A stretch of 37,828 bases of DNA from Deltaproteobacteria bacterium (GTDB taxonomy: Bacteria; Desulfobacterota; GWC2-55-46; JAJCZF01): NCBI GenBank assembly GCA_029262475.1, contig JAJCZG010000024.1, positions 1 through 37,828 on the forward strand. Direction: 5' to 3'. The notes beneath the pieces are model-generated. The model did not search any database. It saw only the letters and a program-made list of their open reading frames with translations, and was not told the DNA's origin. Made by a program: the position numbers and the translations under genes. This document shows positions 1 to 9,800 of this stretch, piece by piece (the stretch's first letter is position 1; each line of letters opens with the position of its first letter).

Positions 1-219
1 CCGGTTGAAGAGCTTTTAACTATTCTCCTGGGTTTTTCAGAAAAGAATATCAATGTCCTCGTTGATAAGGAACGCTTCAGACCGGTCGATTCTCCTATCA
101 TCTACGGCGACCCCTCAAGGCTAAAAGCGCTCGGATGGGAGTCGGCGCATACCATTGAAGCCGCCCTCCACGAGGTGCTCGACTACTGGAGAGAGAAGGT
201 AAGAGAGGGAGCCGGTTAA
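1..219 (+). CDS. C-terminal end of a nucleotide-sugar epimerase/dehydratase (GDP-mannose 4,6-dehydratase / Rmd-like), 5' cut by window
   Basis: Only the last 72 codons are inside the window, read in frame 1 and ending with TAA at 217-219. The tail has the pattern RFRPVDSPIIYGD, then SRLKALGWES, then a helix ending in LDYWREK. This is the usual C-terminus of short-chain dehydrogenases that act on GDP-mannose or GDP-6-deoxy sugars (R-P-x-D-x-P-x-x-x-G-D, then L-G-W). Such enzymes supply GDP-deoxy sugars for O-antigen or exopolysaccharide in the cytoplasm, which fits the glycan genes downstream. The catalytic Tyr-Lys and the nucleotide-binding motif lie outside the window, so dehydratase and reductase cannot be told apart. 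Confidence 0.75.
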   Translation, partial: PVEELLTILLGFSEKNINVLVDKERFRPVDSPIIYGDPSRLKALGWESAHTIEAALHEVLDYWREKVREGAG

Positions 220-746
220 AGTCACCGACAGGCCGTCTTGAGTAGGTTTAGGCGAACTTTGAACTTTATATCCACATAATAAAACTCTTAATATCCTGAA
301 TTCCATGAACTCCACGCCCAAAACCCACTTTGTCTTGACATTCGTAGTATTCCGTAATACCTTATTTCTACAGACACTCTTCTCGAGAATGCTTTGAATA
401 TAATCGGTTCAGTTACATTTGTTTTATGATCAGCTACTCGATATCTCATCTAAGACTATCACACCATCTGTCCATCGAATTAAAATGCGAAGACCGAAAT
501 AGGGCATTTTAGAAGTTTCTTATATTTTATCATGTGTTAAAGGTAGATTTTAAAGTCCATCACTCCGACCTTTTATAGATAAATATGGGAACGTAATCCC
601 CAAAATGTTCTTAGAGAGACTGCTACGCTGAAGAGGTGATGCTCCTAAGCTGAAGAGAGTTTGCCCCTCCGAGCTTCAGGATTAGCCTGGATGAGTTCAT
701 TTTGAGGGAGTTCAAGCGCGTTAAAAGTAGATGAAGGTAGAAGGAA
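220..746. other. Gene-free spacer with possible decayed coding sequence
   Basis: About 530 bases separate the dehydratase from the glycosylphosphotransferase. I see no intact gene. A short open frame at 654-734 (26 codons, containing SLDEFILREFKRVK) stops just before the next gene and could be the 3' remnant of a lost gene, but I do not recognise it. A promoter-like pair lies at 335-363. The rest is AT-rich with many stops in every frame. The stretch resembles the other long spacers of this locus, some of which hold identifiable gene wreckage. Confidence 0.5.
335..363 (+). promoter_or_regulatory. Possible sigma-70 promoter with palindrome in the spacer
   Basis: An exact TTGACA at 335-340 is followed after 17 bases by TACCTT (358-363), a weak -10. 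The spacer holds a small palindrome, GTATT-CCGT-AATAC (347-360), which could be an operator. The next gene starts about 385 bases downstream, so a long leader or decayed first gene would be needed. This is a sequence match only. Confidence 0.3.
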
Positions 747-2150
747 GTGCTCAGAAAACACAGCAAACTTTTTGAAATTCTGCTTCTCGCCTCTGATCTT
801 GGGGTTATTGCTACTTCATGGGTGAGTGCCTTCTTCTTAAGCTTCTACTATGGACCAATACCCGTGCCGAATGGCGTGCCTGAATTCCGGTCATCCGCTA
901 TTTATTTACTCCTTATTCTCTTAATCTGGCCCATCGTCTCCAAGGCATTCGGACTTTACAGACCCAAGCGCATAAGCTCTAGGATATCTGAGGTATTCGA
1001 TATCTTCAAGGCCTGCATTATTTCTGCCCTTATTATGACTTCTCTCTCCTTTTTTATCCGCGAGTACGAGTTTTCCCGCCTCATGTTTTTTTATTTTACC
1101 ACCATTAGTATTGTACTTCTGAGTTTCAGTCGGGTACTCTTCCGCGAGACACTGAGGAGCATACGTAAAAGAGGCTACAATCAAAGGTACGCGCTTATAG
1201 TCGGCTCTGGCGGCACGGCACGAGATCTTATAGAAAAGATACACGGATCCCCAGAGATAGGGATAAAGATTGGGGGCTACATCAGCGCTAATGAAGAGTG
1301 TCGCGATAACAAGCTCTCCGGAATCAAAAACATCGGCACATACGCCCAGATTAGAAACATCCTCACTACGAGAGAGATAGATATCGTTTTTATAGCACTC
1401 TCCTGGGATGAACAATCTCTTGCCCAGGAACTCATCATAAGCATCGGAGACGAGATCGTAGACATTAAGGTTATACCCTCCCTCTACGAATTTATCACCA
1501 TAGGTAGCGGTGTTGAAAACTTCAACGGACTTCCGATAATAAACCTTCAAGGTTCCCCGCTTTACGGCTGGAACCTCATATTGAAGAGGGCGACCGATAT
1601 TATTGTAGCCTCTACGACTTTACTTCTTTTATCACCTCTTTTTCTCATCATATCTATTCTCGTAAAACTCTCTTCCCCAGGGCCGGTCTTTTACAGACAG
1701 GAGAGGATGAGCATTGGTGGAGATATTTTTGAGATGCTAAAGTTCCGCTCCATGAAGGTCTCTGCCGAGCAGCAAACCGGAGCGGTATGGGCAAAAAAGG
1801 ACGACCCGAGGAGGACACGTCTGGGGACCATCCTGCGCAAGACGAGCCTCGATGAGTTCCCGCAGCTCTTTAATGTTTTGAAGGGGAACATGAGCCTTGT
1901 AGGCCCGAGACCTGAACGCCCAATCTTCATAACGGAGTTTCGTAAAGATATACCCAACTACATGCTTCGCCACAAAATGAAGGCCGGTATCACGGGCTGG
2001 GCTCAGATAAATGGCTGGAGAGGCAATACCAGTATCAGGAAAAGGATTGAATGCGACCTTTATTACATTGAAAATTGGTCACTAAAATTGGACTTCAATA
2101 TCCTCATTAAAACCCTCTTTAAAGGGTTTATCCATAGGAACGCCTATTGA
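747..2150 (+). CDS. Undecaprenyl-phosphate glycosylphosphotransferase (WcaJ/WbaP-type) initiating enzyme
   Basis: This polyisoprenyl-phosphate hexose-1-phosphate transferase moves a sugar-1-phosphate from a UDP-sugar onto undecaprenyl phosphate at the inner membrane, the first step of building a lipid-linked glycan. The 467 residues have the full two-part layout. The N-terminal half has about four membrane helices followed by a CoA-binding-like Rossmann segment (VGSGGTARDLIEKI). From about residue 275 comes the bacterial sugar-transferase domain, with KRATDII, a membrane re-entrant helix, PVFYRQERM, KFRSM (332-336), LDEFPQLFNVLKGNMSLVGPRPE, GITGWAQINGWRG and DLYYIENWS. The GTG start at 747 is preceded by AAGG at 734-737. 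The O-antigen ligase-like gene starts 6 bases after the stop, so the two are probably co-translated. The GWRG form is common in glucose-1-P transferases, but the sugar is an inference. Confidence 0.92.
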   Translation: MLRKHSKLFEILLLASDLGVIATSWVSAFFLSFYYGPIPVPNGVPEFRSSAIYLLLILLIWPIVSKAFGLYRPKRISSRISEVFDIFKACIISALIMTSLSFFIREYEFSRLMFFYFTTISIVLLSFSRVLFRETLRSIRKRGYNQRYALIVGSGGTARDLIEKIHGSPEIGIKIGGYISANEECRDNKLSGIKNIGTYAQIRNILTTREIDIVFIALSWDEQSLAQELIISIGDEIVDIKVIPSLYEFITIGSGVENFNGLPIINLQGSPLYGWNLILKRATDIIVASTTLLLLSPLFLIISILVKLSSPGPVFYRQERMSIGGDIFEMLKFRSMKVSAEQQTGAVWAKKDDPRRTRLGTILRKTSLDEFPQLFNVLKGNMSLVGPRPERPIFITEFRKDIPNYMLRHKMKAGITGWAQINGWRGNTSIRKRIECDLYYIENWSLKLDFNILIKTLFKGFIHRNAY

Positions 2151-2156
2151 GGGTAA

Positions 2157-3569
2157 GTGAAGCTCTCTCAATCATCACTATACCCGGAATCGCGTTTTAA
2201 AGAATTGAAAAATACAAAATCTAATTATCTCAGAGTAGCCGCAATGTGCCTGGTTGCGTTACTCTTCTTCATATGGCCTATACCTCACACCATTAGCATC
2301 AGGCAAACGGCTATCTTTCTCTCCCTTCCACTCCTGGGATACCTGGCCTATCAAAGCTACCGAGACGGATTAGCTATTAACTCGTTAGTTGATTTAAAGG
2401 TGCCGGTTGGGTTGCTTCTGGCTCTAACGCTATGGATGCTTATAGTTGCCCTATTTATCTCTGAGGAGACCGCATGGTCGCTTGATGAGATAAGAGGGGT
2501 ATGGGGCTTCGCCCTCCTGGCTTTCCTTCTGGGCGGCCTTACCTCCTTTTCATTCGATATGGTAGGAAGGTTCTCAAGAAAAACCGTTCTTATCGTTCTT
2601 TTTATGGCTCTACTTGCACACGTGCTTTATATTGATCTATCATATGTATATAAGCTTTTGACTGGGGGAGATATCAACTGGCGGATGAGGATGGTAGGGT
2701 TTACATACTCCGACAAGGCCACATATCTATCCAATACACTATTTGCCGTCCTCTGTGCGGAGACATTTTTCAGGATAAGATACAGGGTAAGGTTTTTATA
2801 TGTTAATACTCCGGTGCTGATATTCATCTTCATGGCGACTATCTTCAGTCTTTATATAGCGGCATACAGGTTCGGTTCCATAACTATGCTCGTTATCCTT
2901 ACCGTAACCTTCATCCTGTATCTTCGTGAGACACGCACGTTCAGTAAAAAGACCGTGGTGCTTGTTCTCCTCTTTCTTGCGGTAATCTTCTTCGCGGGCT
3001 TCTTTACCATGAAGAACGACCCACGGTGGGGTACCCTGCTTGAGACGATTCCCCTGGCCCTGGATACCGAAAATAACCGTGCATGGCTCGACTCTGACAA
3101 ATATCCCTATCCTGTACTTCAAGACGGAGGGCAGATAAAAGCATCCAACTACGAGAGGGTGGCATGGATTAAGGAAGGGTTACTGCTTGTGCGTGACAAT
3201 CCGCTAGGAATCGGGTTTGGCAGGAATGCTTTTGAGGTTGGTCTTCAGATGAAGTACAATGAGGGTAGGGGGCATAGCCATAGCGGTTTTGTCGACCTCG
3301 CCATTGGGATAGGTGTGCCGGGAATACTGATGTGGGTCTTCCTTCTTGGAAGCCTTCTATTTGTCTCCTTCAAGGCGCATAAAAAGGGCTCAAACTTCGC
3401 AGCATTACTCATGGTTCTTGTTGTATCCAAATTCGGCTTCAGAATGATGGTTGACAGTATAATAAGAGACCATATGCTTCAACAGTTTATGTTCGTCGTA
3501 GGGACACTGAGCGTGATGATGCTACTTGACCAGGTCAGGGGCGATAATGAAGGATGCCGACCGGGATAA
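2157..3569 (+). CDS. O-antigen ligase / polymerase family membrane protein (Wzy_C, WaaL-like)
   Basis: This is a polytopic inner-membrane protein of 470 residues with about 11-12 hydrophobic helices. A large periplasmic loop in the second half (about residues 290-370) carries DNPLGIGFGRNAF and then GHSHSGFVDLAIGIGVPG. The His-containing H-S-x-x-x loop followed by a hydrophobic G-x-P-G helix is the hallmark of the PF04932 family. These proteins either ligate a finished O-antigen from undecaprenyl pyrophosphate to lipid A-core or polymerise repeat units, and sequence alone cannot separate the two roles. The GTG start at 2157 has GAGGG (2149-2153) in front, overlapping the previous stop, which indicates translational coupling. 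With an ABC exporter next door, a ligase role is slightly more likely than Wzy polymerisation. Confidence 0.85.
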   Translation: MKLSQSSLYPESRFKELKNTKSNYLRVAAMCLVALLFFIWPIPHTISIRQTAIFLSLPLLGYLAYQSYRDGLAINSLVDLKVPVGLLLALTLWMLIVALFISEETAWSLDEIRGVWGFALLAFLLGGLTSFSFDMVGRFSRKTVLIVLFMALLAHVLYIDLSYVYKLLTGGDINWRMRMVGFTYSDKATYLSNTLFAVLCAETFFRIRYRVRFLYVNTPVLIFIFMATIFSLYIAAYRFGSITMLVILTVTFILYLRETRTFSKKTVVLVLLFLAVIFFAGFFTMKNDPRWGTLLETIPLALDTENNRAWLDSDKYPYPVLQDGGQIKASNYERVAWIKEGLLLVRDNPLGIGFGRNAFEVGLQMKYNEGRGHSHSGFVDLAIGIGVPGILMWVFLLGSLLFVSFKAHKKGSNFAALLMVLVVSKFGFRMMVDSIIRDHMLQQFMFVVGTLSVMMLLDQVRGDNEGCRPG

Positions 3570-4243
3570 AACATTTATGCATGCAACATAAGATGTTAAT
3601 TCCGTACTTAGAAGAAGCGCCTGTGTAAGATAAAATTGTGGTAAAGGGAGATTTTATCTCCTATTTACCCACTTATGATACCGATGCTCACTGACTTAAG
3701 GGAGTCTAAAAGTGGACTTCGGGTACGCAAATTTCTTGATTTCTTCTATGATCTGATGAATTATGATGTCATGGAGTAGTTATTGGTAAACTTGGCCTAT
3801 AATTTATCAATAATCCCACGTATATGAGAGGAGTCGCTAAAGGACTTCATAAGTAGGCGCTGATATAAGAAAAATCTCTCCAACCTTCAAACGGTGGGTA
3901 GGGGTTGAACTCTTTGAAGACAACCGCCTGTTATATGGCCCCGAGAGAAATCTGAACTTGACATAACCGATTCAGAAAGGGGTATGGAGCTACTCGACTC
4001 TTACAGCCATGATGTGATAATCAACTGAGTGGCCTATAATCCTCTAACCACGGCAGACGTTATGCCATTAACTGCGATAAGATCAAGAGAGAGTAAGATT
4101 GGAGACAGAGGCTTGGTTTTAAAATAGTGCTGAAGCTTATCACCAGTTCGTATATGGAGAACATAGACAGGTTGGAAAACATAAGGAGTGGAGACTACAT
4201 GAAATGGGTAGTGACAATTAGCTCTTCAGAGGAAGTGGTTTGA
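3570..4243. other. Long spacer with degraded coding sequence
   Basis: About 670 bases without an intact gene. A 31-codon open frame at 3684-3779 (beginning MLTDLRESKSGLRVRK) is unrecognised. An RmlD-like remnant occupies about 3889-4070 (listed separately). A further open tail at 4127-4243 (containing YMENIDRLENIRSGDYMKW) ends exactly at the base before the Wzm start codon and may be the 3' end of a broken gene. The stretch looks like the scar of deleted glycan genes. Confidence 0.5.
3889..4070 (+). pseudogene. Remnant of dTDP-4-dehydrorhamnose reductase (RmlD-like)
   Basis: One frame reads VGVELFEDNRLLYGPERNLNLT up to a stop near 3964. A second frame from 3966 continues TDSERGMELLDSYSHDVIIN, a TGA, then VAYNPLTTAD. 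Put together this matches the N-terminal pattern of RmlD (G-x-x-G-x-E-L, D-L-T-D, then P-D-V-I-I-N-A-A-A-Y-T-x-V-D). A frameshift lies between the halves, a stop replaces one residue of the INAAAY motif, and the protein breaks off soon after. The glycine-rich NAD(P) loop and catalytic YxxxK are missing. A living copy would make dTDP-rhamnose. The match is by eye and the segment is short. Confidence 0.5.
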
Positions 4244-5011
4244 ATGGATAGAAGAAACAGACAAAAACTTGATCTTTTAAAGCTTCTTATTAAAAAAGCA
4301 ATTACCCTTAAATATAAAAGGACATATCTAGGGATATTCTGGTCGTTGTTGAACCCCTTAATGACAGCGCTGATTTATTTCTTTGCGTTCAAGGTTATTA
4401 TGCGTTTTCAGATGGAACACTATTCTCTTTATCTGCTTAGCGCCCTTTTCCCCTGGGTCTGGTTTTCATCCTCCATAACACTGTGTACAAATGTGTTGAC
4501 TAGTAATGTTTCGCTAATTCGGAAAGTAATATTTCCGAAACATTATTTGATTATCTCTAGTATCATTGGGCAGCTTATCACCCTTGTTTGTGCTATCCCG
4601 ATATTGCTCGGACTTGCATATTACTATGGGAAAACGCCAGGCATGAGTTGGATTATCGGCATACCTCCACTGATTATTCTGCAATTTTTTATAATCTATG
4701 GGGTGGCCCTTGCTATATCGATTGTGAACGTCTATTTCAGAGACATGCAGCACATAGTCAGTGTTGGGCTTAATCTGCTTTTTTGGATGACGCCAATAAT
4801 TTACCCGCTTGAAATGATTCCGGAAAAATATAAGACCTACCTTCTACTAAACCCTGTTGCTTACTTGATACTTAGCTGGCGTGATGTTTTTCTGCACAAT
4901 ACGCTTAACTGGAAGGGTCTTTTTGTCTCTCTTGTCATTGCCGTCATAGTTCTATCCTTGGGAATTGTAGTTTATAGAAGGCTCGAAAAAGGCCTTGATG
5001 AGGTGCTTTAG
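4244..5011 (+). CDS. wzm: ABC-2 type polysaccharide export permease (Wzm-like)
   Basis: This 255-residue integral membrane protein has six predicted helices and the ABC-2 permease pattern. The N-terminal KRTYLGIFWSLLNPLMTALIY is the standard signature of O-antigen and teichoic-acid exporter permeases. Later segments include FPWVWFSSSI, NVYFRDMQHIV, FWMTPIIYPLEMIP and LNPVAYLILSWRDVF, all typical. It forms the membrane channel that flips a completed polyprenyl-linked glycan across the inner membrane, powered by the ATPase next door. The ATG at 4244 follows directly after a TGA in the degraded spacer and has AGAGGA about 10 bases upstream. Its TAG (5009-5011) abuts the ATG of the ATPase gene, so the two are co-translated. 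Confidence 0.93.
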   Translation: MDRRNRQKLDLLKLLIKKAITLKYKRTYLGIFWSLLNPLMTALIYFFAFKVIMRFQMEHYSLYLLSALFPWVWFSSSITLCTNVLTSNVSLIRKVIFPKHYLIISSIIGQLITLVCAIPILLGLAYYYGKTPGMSWIIGIPPLIILQFFIIYGVALAISIVNVYFRDMQHIVSVGLNLLFWMTPIIYPLEMIPEKYKTYLLLNPVAYLILSWRDVFLHNTLNWKGLFVSLVIAVIVLSLGIVVYRRLEKGLDEVL

Positions 5012-5737
5012 ATGATAGTTGCCGAAAATATTTGGAAGCTCTTTCCTGTACAAAGAGACAGACTTGGTTTTAAGGAGTTTCTGGTAAACTTCCCTCGTTA
5101 TTTCAATGGTAATAAAAGGAACTTTGTAGCCCTTAAAGGGGTCAGCTTTGAAGTAAAAAAGGGCCAATGCCTTGGTGTGATCGGTAGGAACGGGGCTGGA
5201 AAAAGCACACTTCTATCTCTTCTGCTGGGTGTCATGCAGCCCTCGCGTGGGTCAATAGAGGTGAGGGGAAGAAAGGTGCCCCTTCTAGCTCTGGGTGCAG
5301 GATTTCATCCCGACCTCACCGGGAGGGAAAACCTTTTAATGAACGGTATTCTACTTGGGAATACAGAAAAGGAAATGCTTGAAAAAATGGATGCCGTAAT
5401 CGATTTCTCCGAACTGGCTGACTTCATAGACAGACCATTAAGGACTTACTCAAGCGGCATGTGTATGAGACTTGCCTTTTCTGTCGCCATAAATGCCAAC
5501 CCAGGAGTGCTATTGATAGACGAGATATTGGGTGTCGGTGACGCATCCTTTCGGAAAAAATCCTCTGGAACACTTCGTAAGCTCATTAAGGCCGGAGTTG
5601 CTACTGTATATGTTTCACACAGCATGCAGACCGTAAAAGACATATGCGATAGGGTGATATGGCTTGAACACGGCGAGATAAGAGCAGAGGGAGAGCCGAA
5701 TAGTGTCATTGAGGATTATATAAGTACTCAGTGTTGA
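5012..5737 (+). CDS. wzt: ABC transporter ATPase of polysaccharide export (Wzt-like, short form)
   Basis: A 241-residue nucleotide-binding subunit paired with the Wzm-like permease. Walker A is GRNGAGKST (58-66), the ABC signature is YSSGM (146-150), Walker B is VLLIDEIL (166-173) followed by the D-loop GVGD, and the switch His is in YVSHSM. The N-terminal AENIWKLFP...FVALKGVSFEV pattern and the GAGFHPDLTGRENLLMNG segment are specific to the Wzt/TagH group. It lacks the C-terminal carbohydrate-binding domain found in long Wzt proteins that recognise a capped O-antigen. It is therefore expected to work without a terminal modification signal, which is interesting given the many modifying enzymes nearby. 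It starts on the base after the wzm stop. Confidence 0.93.
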   Translation: MIVAENIWKLFPVQRDRLGFKEFLVNFPRYFNGNKRNFVALKGVSFEVKKGQCLGVIGRNGAGKSTLLSLLLGVMQPSRGSIEVRGRKVPLLALGAGFHPDLTGRENLLMNGILLGNTEKEMLEKMDAVIDFSELADFIDRPLRTYSSGMCMRLAFSVAINANPGVLLIDEILGVGDASFRKKSSGTLRKLIKAGVATVYVSHSMQTVKDICDRVIWLEHGEIRAEGEPNSVIEDYISTQC

Positions 5738-5763
5738 AACTTACAAAATGCATTGGAGTCATC

Positions 5764-5907
5764 GTGCTCAATAAATTTAGAAAAGATCCAGGCTTTCTTG
5801 TGAATTTTCTGTTAGCCGGGACACAGAAAGGAGGGACGACTGCGCTATGGAAGTTCCTTTCGCAGGATTCTGGTCTTTGCCTGGCTTCTCAACCGGACGG
5901 ATATTAA
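5764..5907 (+). pseudogene. N-terminal fragment of a sulfotransferase
   Basis: The 47-codon frame from a GTG at 5764 to a TAA at 5905-5907 contains FLLAGTQKGGTTALWKFLSQ. This is the PAPS-binding 5'-phosphosulfate loop (G-x-Q-K-G-G-T-T-x-L) and first helix of the sulfotransferase family. The frame stops right after it, where a full protein needs another 200 or more residues, including the 3'-phosphate-binding RxP segment. No continuation is visible before the methyltransferase gene at 5946. It is best read as the stub left by a deletion or recombination that joined this end to the methyltransferase. Confidence 0.7.
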
Positions 5908-5945
5908 AAAGATTGGTCGTATAAAATATAATTAACGGATAAAAT

Positions 5946-6662
5946 ATGGATAGTGTGAAACTCAAGCCAGGTGATAATCATTACACAGCATATGTTGGAC
6001 CTCCTACCCAATATGACTTTATGGGGGCAACGCAGTTTCGTTTACTCTGTACTTTAGGTATTCGTGCAAATCATTATTTGCTGGATTTTGGCTGTGGCTC
6101 GCTTCGTTCTGGCAGACTATTCATTCCTTATCTTGATGAGGGGCGATATTTTGGTATAGAACCAAATAAATGGTTGATTGAAGATGCTATCAAGCATGAA
6201 GTGGGAAAAGATATCATCCATATAAAAAAACCACAGTTCGATTATAACAGTGATTTTGCAACTGATGTCTTTTCGCAAAATTTTGATTTTATTATTGCTC
6301 AGTCTATTTTTTCTCATGCAGGTGCAGATCTTATTAGGATTGCGTTTGAAAATTTCAAGAAGTCGCTAACCCACGACGGTCTAGTTGCTGTCACTTTTTT
6401 GGAAGGAGAAGACGACTTCAAAGATAGTGGGTGGTTTTATCCAGGTTGTGTTAGTTACTTAAGTTCTACGATAAAAAAATTTGCAGAAGAAGCTGGGTTT
6501 TTCGTGATGCGGATTCCATGGTATCATCCAAGGCAGACTTGGTATCTATTGGCAAATAATAAGAGTCGGCTTCCGAATGACGCAATGTTGCGTTATATGT
6601 CAGGAGCAGTCTTGTTTGATCCTGAGTTTATTCAGAGTTGGGAAAATAATCAGGATATATGA
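5946..6662 (+). CDS. Class I SAM-dependent methyltransferase
   Basis: The protein has 238 residues. Motif I is LLDFGCGSLRSGRLFIPYL (about 38-56), followed by an acidic end of strand 2 in YFGIEPN. The aromatic/hydrophobic strand FDFIIAQSIFSH corresponds to motifs of the Methyltransf_11/25 fold. It is a soluble cytoplasmic enzyme that most likely methylates a sugar or glycan in this pathway, although the acceptor cannot be read from sequence. The gene is clearly AT-rich in third codon positions compared with the genes further right. Its ATG at 5946 has no good Shine-Dalgarno sequence. Both facts, and the sulfotransferase stub just upstream, suggest recent arrival by recombination. Confidence 0.8.
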   Translation: MDSVKLKPGDNHYTAYVGPPTQYDFMGATQFRLLCTLGIRANHYLLDFGCGSLRSGRLFIPYLDEGRYFGIEPNKWLIEDAIKHEVGKDIIHIKKPQFDYNSDFATDVFSQNFDFIIAQSIFSHAGADLIRIAFENFKKSLTHDGLVAVTFLEGEDDFKDSGWFYPGCVSYLSSTIKKFAEEAGFFVMRIPWYHPRQTWYLLANNKSRLPNDAMLRYMSGAVLFDPEFIQSWENNQDI

Positions 6663-6849
6663 ATAAGCCTTCTCGAAAACAAGTAGGTTCTCATGGCAAT
6701 GAAAAGAGAAAAAGTACTTTATTGGCAAAATTGTGCCTACGGGCGGTCTTGAGAAGTGACAGATGAATCTGACGGCGACTTACGTTAGATGAGCAACACG
6801 GAGAGAATGGAATCATGAAGAGGATTTTTAATAAAAAGAGAGTCTCAGT

Positions 6850-9800
6850 ATGAAATCAAGAGCAATCTGCGTTCTCGGAATGCACCGATCAGGAACCTCG
6901 ACTGTTGCGCGAATGATAAATCTTCTAGGGGTCTACCTTGGTGAGGAAATTGATATTGCTTCTCCCACTTCTAAGAATATTAAGGAGTTTCAAAAAAGGC
7001 ATCCTGACAACCCTACCGGTTTCTGGGAGCATCGAGCTATCATAGATTTTCACGATAGACTATTGGACAGGTTGGAATCGAGATGGGATGCTACTGTGCC
7101 TCTTTCCGAAAGTTGGCACCTTTCAGAGGAAGTCATGCCCTTCAGGGCTGAATTGGTTGACCTGGTTAGCAAGCACTTCTCCGGCCATAAGCTGTGGGCC
7201 TGGAAAGACCCTAGGAGCAACATCCTGCTCAAACTCTGGAAAGATGTGCTTGGCGAATTCGGGATAGAGCTCTCATGTGTTTTTGCCGTAAGAAACCCCC
7301 TTGATGTTGCTAGGTCGTTGAACAAAAGAGACGGTTTTCCTCTGGACAAGGGGTATGGCATCTGGATCAACTATCTAATGACGGCGCTGCAAGAGACAGT
7401 GGACATGCCAACGGCTTTTGTCCTATATGACAATGTGCTTGTTGATTGGGAGAAAGAGCTGAGAAAATGTTCAAGAAAATTGCAGATCGGATGGCCTAAG
7501 AGTGACCGGGTACTCAGGGCTAAAATGCATTCTTTTGTCCGTAATGATCTTTGTCACAGCGCCTCCGGGATAAATGACCTTTACGATAATAATGCGCCTT
7601 ATCCTGTAATCGAGCTTTATAAGGAAATATTAAATTCCTTGGACAACCTGTCAATGACTAAGGATGCCGTTATCAAACTTTCCAAGGAGTTTTTGACATA
7701 TTCGAGATTCTTTCATTTTGACATAAAGGCATCCTTCAATTTGCAAAAGACAGTGCCGAATCTTAAAGAGGCCGTAAAGGAAAAGGAAGACCATCTTGTT
7801 GCCCTCAATGCCTCGGTTATGGAAAAGGAAGCCTGTATTGAGGGGCTTGAGTCTTCAATTGACGAGAGGGATTCACAGATAGAAAGTCTTAAAAAGTCCG
7901 CAAGGGAAATGGATGGTCATCTTGTAGCCCTCAATGCCTCGGTTATGGAGAAGGAAGTCTGCATTGAGGGGCTTGAGTCTTCAATTGACGAGAGGGATTC
8001 ACAGATAGAAAGTCTTAAAAAGTCCGCAAGGGAAATGGAAGACCATCTTGTTGCCCTCAATGCCTCGATTATGGAAAAGGAAGCCTGCATTGAGGGGCTT
8101 GAGTCTTCAATTGGCGAGAGGGATTCACAGATAGAAAGTCTTAAAGAGGCCGTAAGGAAAAAGGATGACTATCTTGTTGCCCTCGATGCCTCGGTTATGG
8201 AGAAGAAGGCCTACATTGAGGGGCTTGAGTCTTCAATTGGCGAGAGGGATTCACAGATAGGGAGTCTTAATGAGACCGTAAGGGAAAAGGATATTCTTTT
8301 AGCTCATATATATAATTCACATGGATGGAAAGCTCTACTTCTATATTACAAATCTAGAGACTTAGTTTTGCCCGTGGGAAGCAGATGGAGAAAGACGGTC
8401 AAGTTTTTTTTCTTATTACCGAACATGATAACGGGATTGAATATCAAGAAATCCATATGGTATTTTAAGAAGCATGGTTTGAAAAATTTTATTGGAAAAG
8501 CTAGAGAAAAAGTCAAAAAGAAAATCACAGGAGAAGCAGAGATGCGAGGGCCAGCAATGATGGCGAGATCCCCTTTGACCGTCGATCTTCATGCCACTCA
8601 AGCGGAAGTATCATCATTGATCGAAGCAATTACCAATGTCAAAAGGGAGCAGTATGATATTTTAGTTTTTCCTGTTATCGACTGGTATTTCCGTATTCAG
8701 CGACCGCAGCACCTAGCCAGGGAGATGGGCAAATTGGGATATCGTGTCATCTATCTGAGCACGACCTTTTATGAATCCGATAATCCGACGTTCAGGATTA
8801 TGGAATCCCCGGAGGAAAACGTCTTTATCGTCCAGCTTGGTTTTCCGGGACCGCATCCGAGGATATATATCGACAGGCCAGAAGAACAACATCTGCAATA
8901 TTTAAGCGGTGCACTTCTGGACCTCTACAGTCGCTGTGGAATCAAGGCGGCGATTGGCATCGTCAACCTCCCCTTCTGGAGGGGGGTTGTCGAATCGTTA
9001 CCCGCCACCCTGCTCGTCTACGACTGTATGGACTATCACGCTGGTTTTTCCACCAATTCAGATGCCATGTTGGGGGAAGAGGAGTTATTGCTGAAGTCGG
9101 CTGACCTGGTGATTACCGCTTCAGCTAAGCTGTCGAAGATGGTTGCTAATGAAGCGGACAACGTGTTGATTCGTAATGCAGGGGAAATTGACTTTTTTGC
9201 AAAACAGCCGGAATCGCTCAAGATCGGAACGCACAGGCCTGTGGTCGGTTACTACGGGGCCATTGCAGAATGGTTTGACCTGGATTTGGTCATCAAGGCT
9301 GCGCGCCATTACCCGGAGTGGAATTTTGTGCTCGTAGGAGCAGTTACGGATCAAGATACCGAAGAAGCGGCATCTTTGCCCAATGTAAGATTCACAGGGG
9401 AAGTTCCATACAAAGATCTGCCAGGATACTTATACGCCTTCGATGTGTGCATGATCCCCTTCAAGATATGTGAGCTTACACTTTGTACAAACCCGGTAAA
9501 GGTATATGAGTACTGTGCGGCGGGCAAGCCTGTTGTATCCTCGTCCATGCCCGAACTGATGGAAATTGATGATATTGTCTATGTCGCCGACGGGTGTATC
9601 GAATTTATAGAAAAGTTGGCTCTTGCAATGAAGGAAGTTAGGGAAGAGAAGAATGGGCCGCTGGCAACGCGGCGTGCTCAATGGGCGAGACAAAACGACT
9701 GGCATGAGCGCTCAAGCCTGCTCCATGAGACCATTAAATCGGCTTTCCCAAAAGTAAGTGTAATCGTGTTAACCTATAACAACCTTGGCTTCACACAGGC

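Noticed and set aside
921-1550. 209-codon minus-strand open frame inside the glycosylphosphotransferase gene
   Set aside because: It is a shadow frame; the + strand protein has full family motifs over this stretch.
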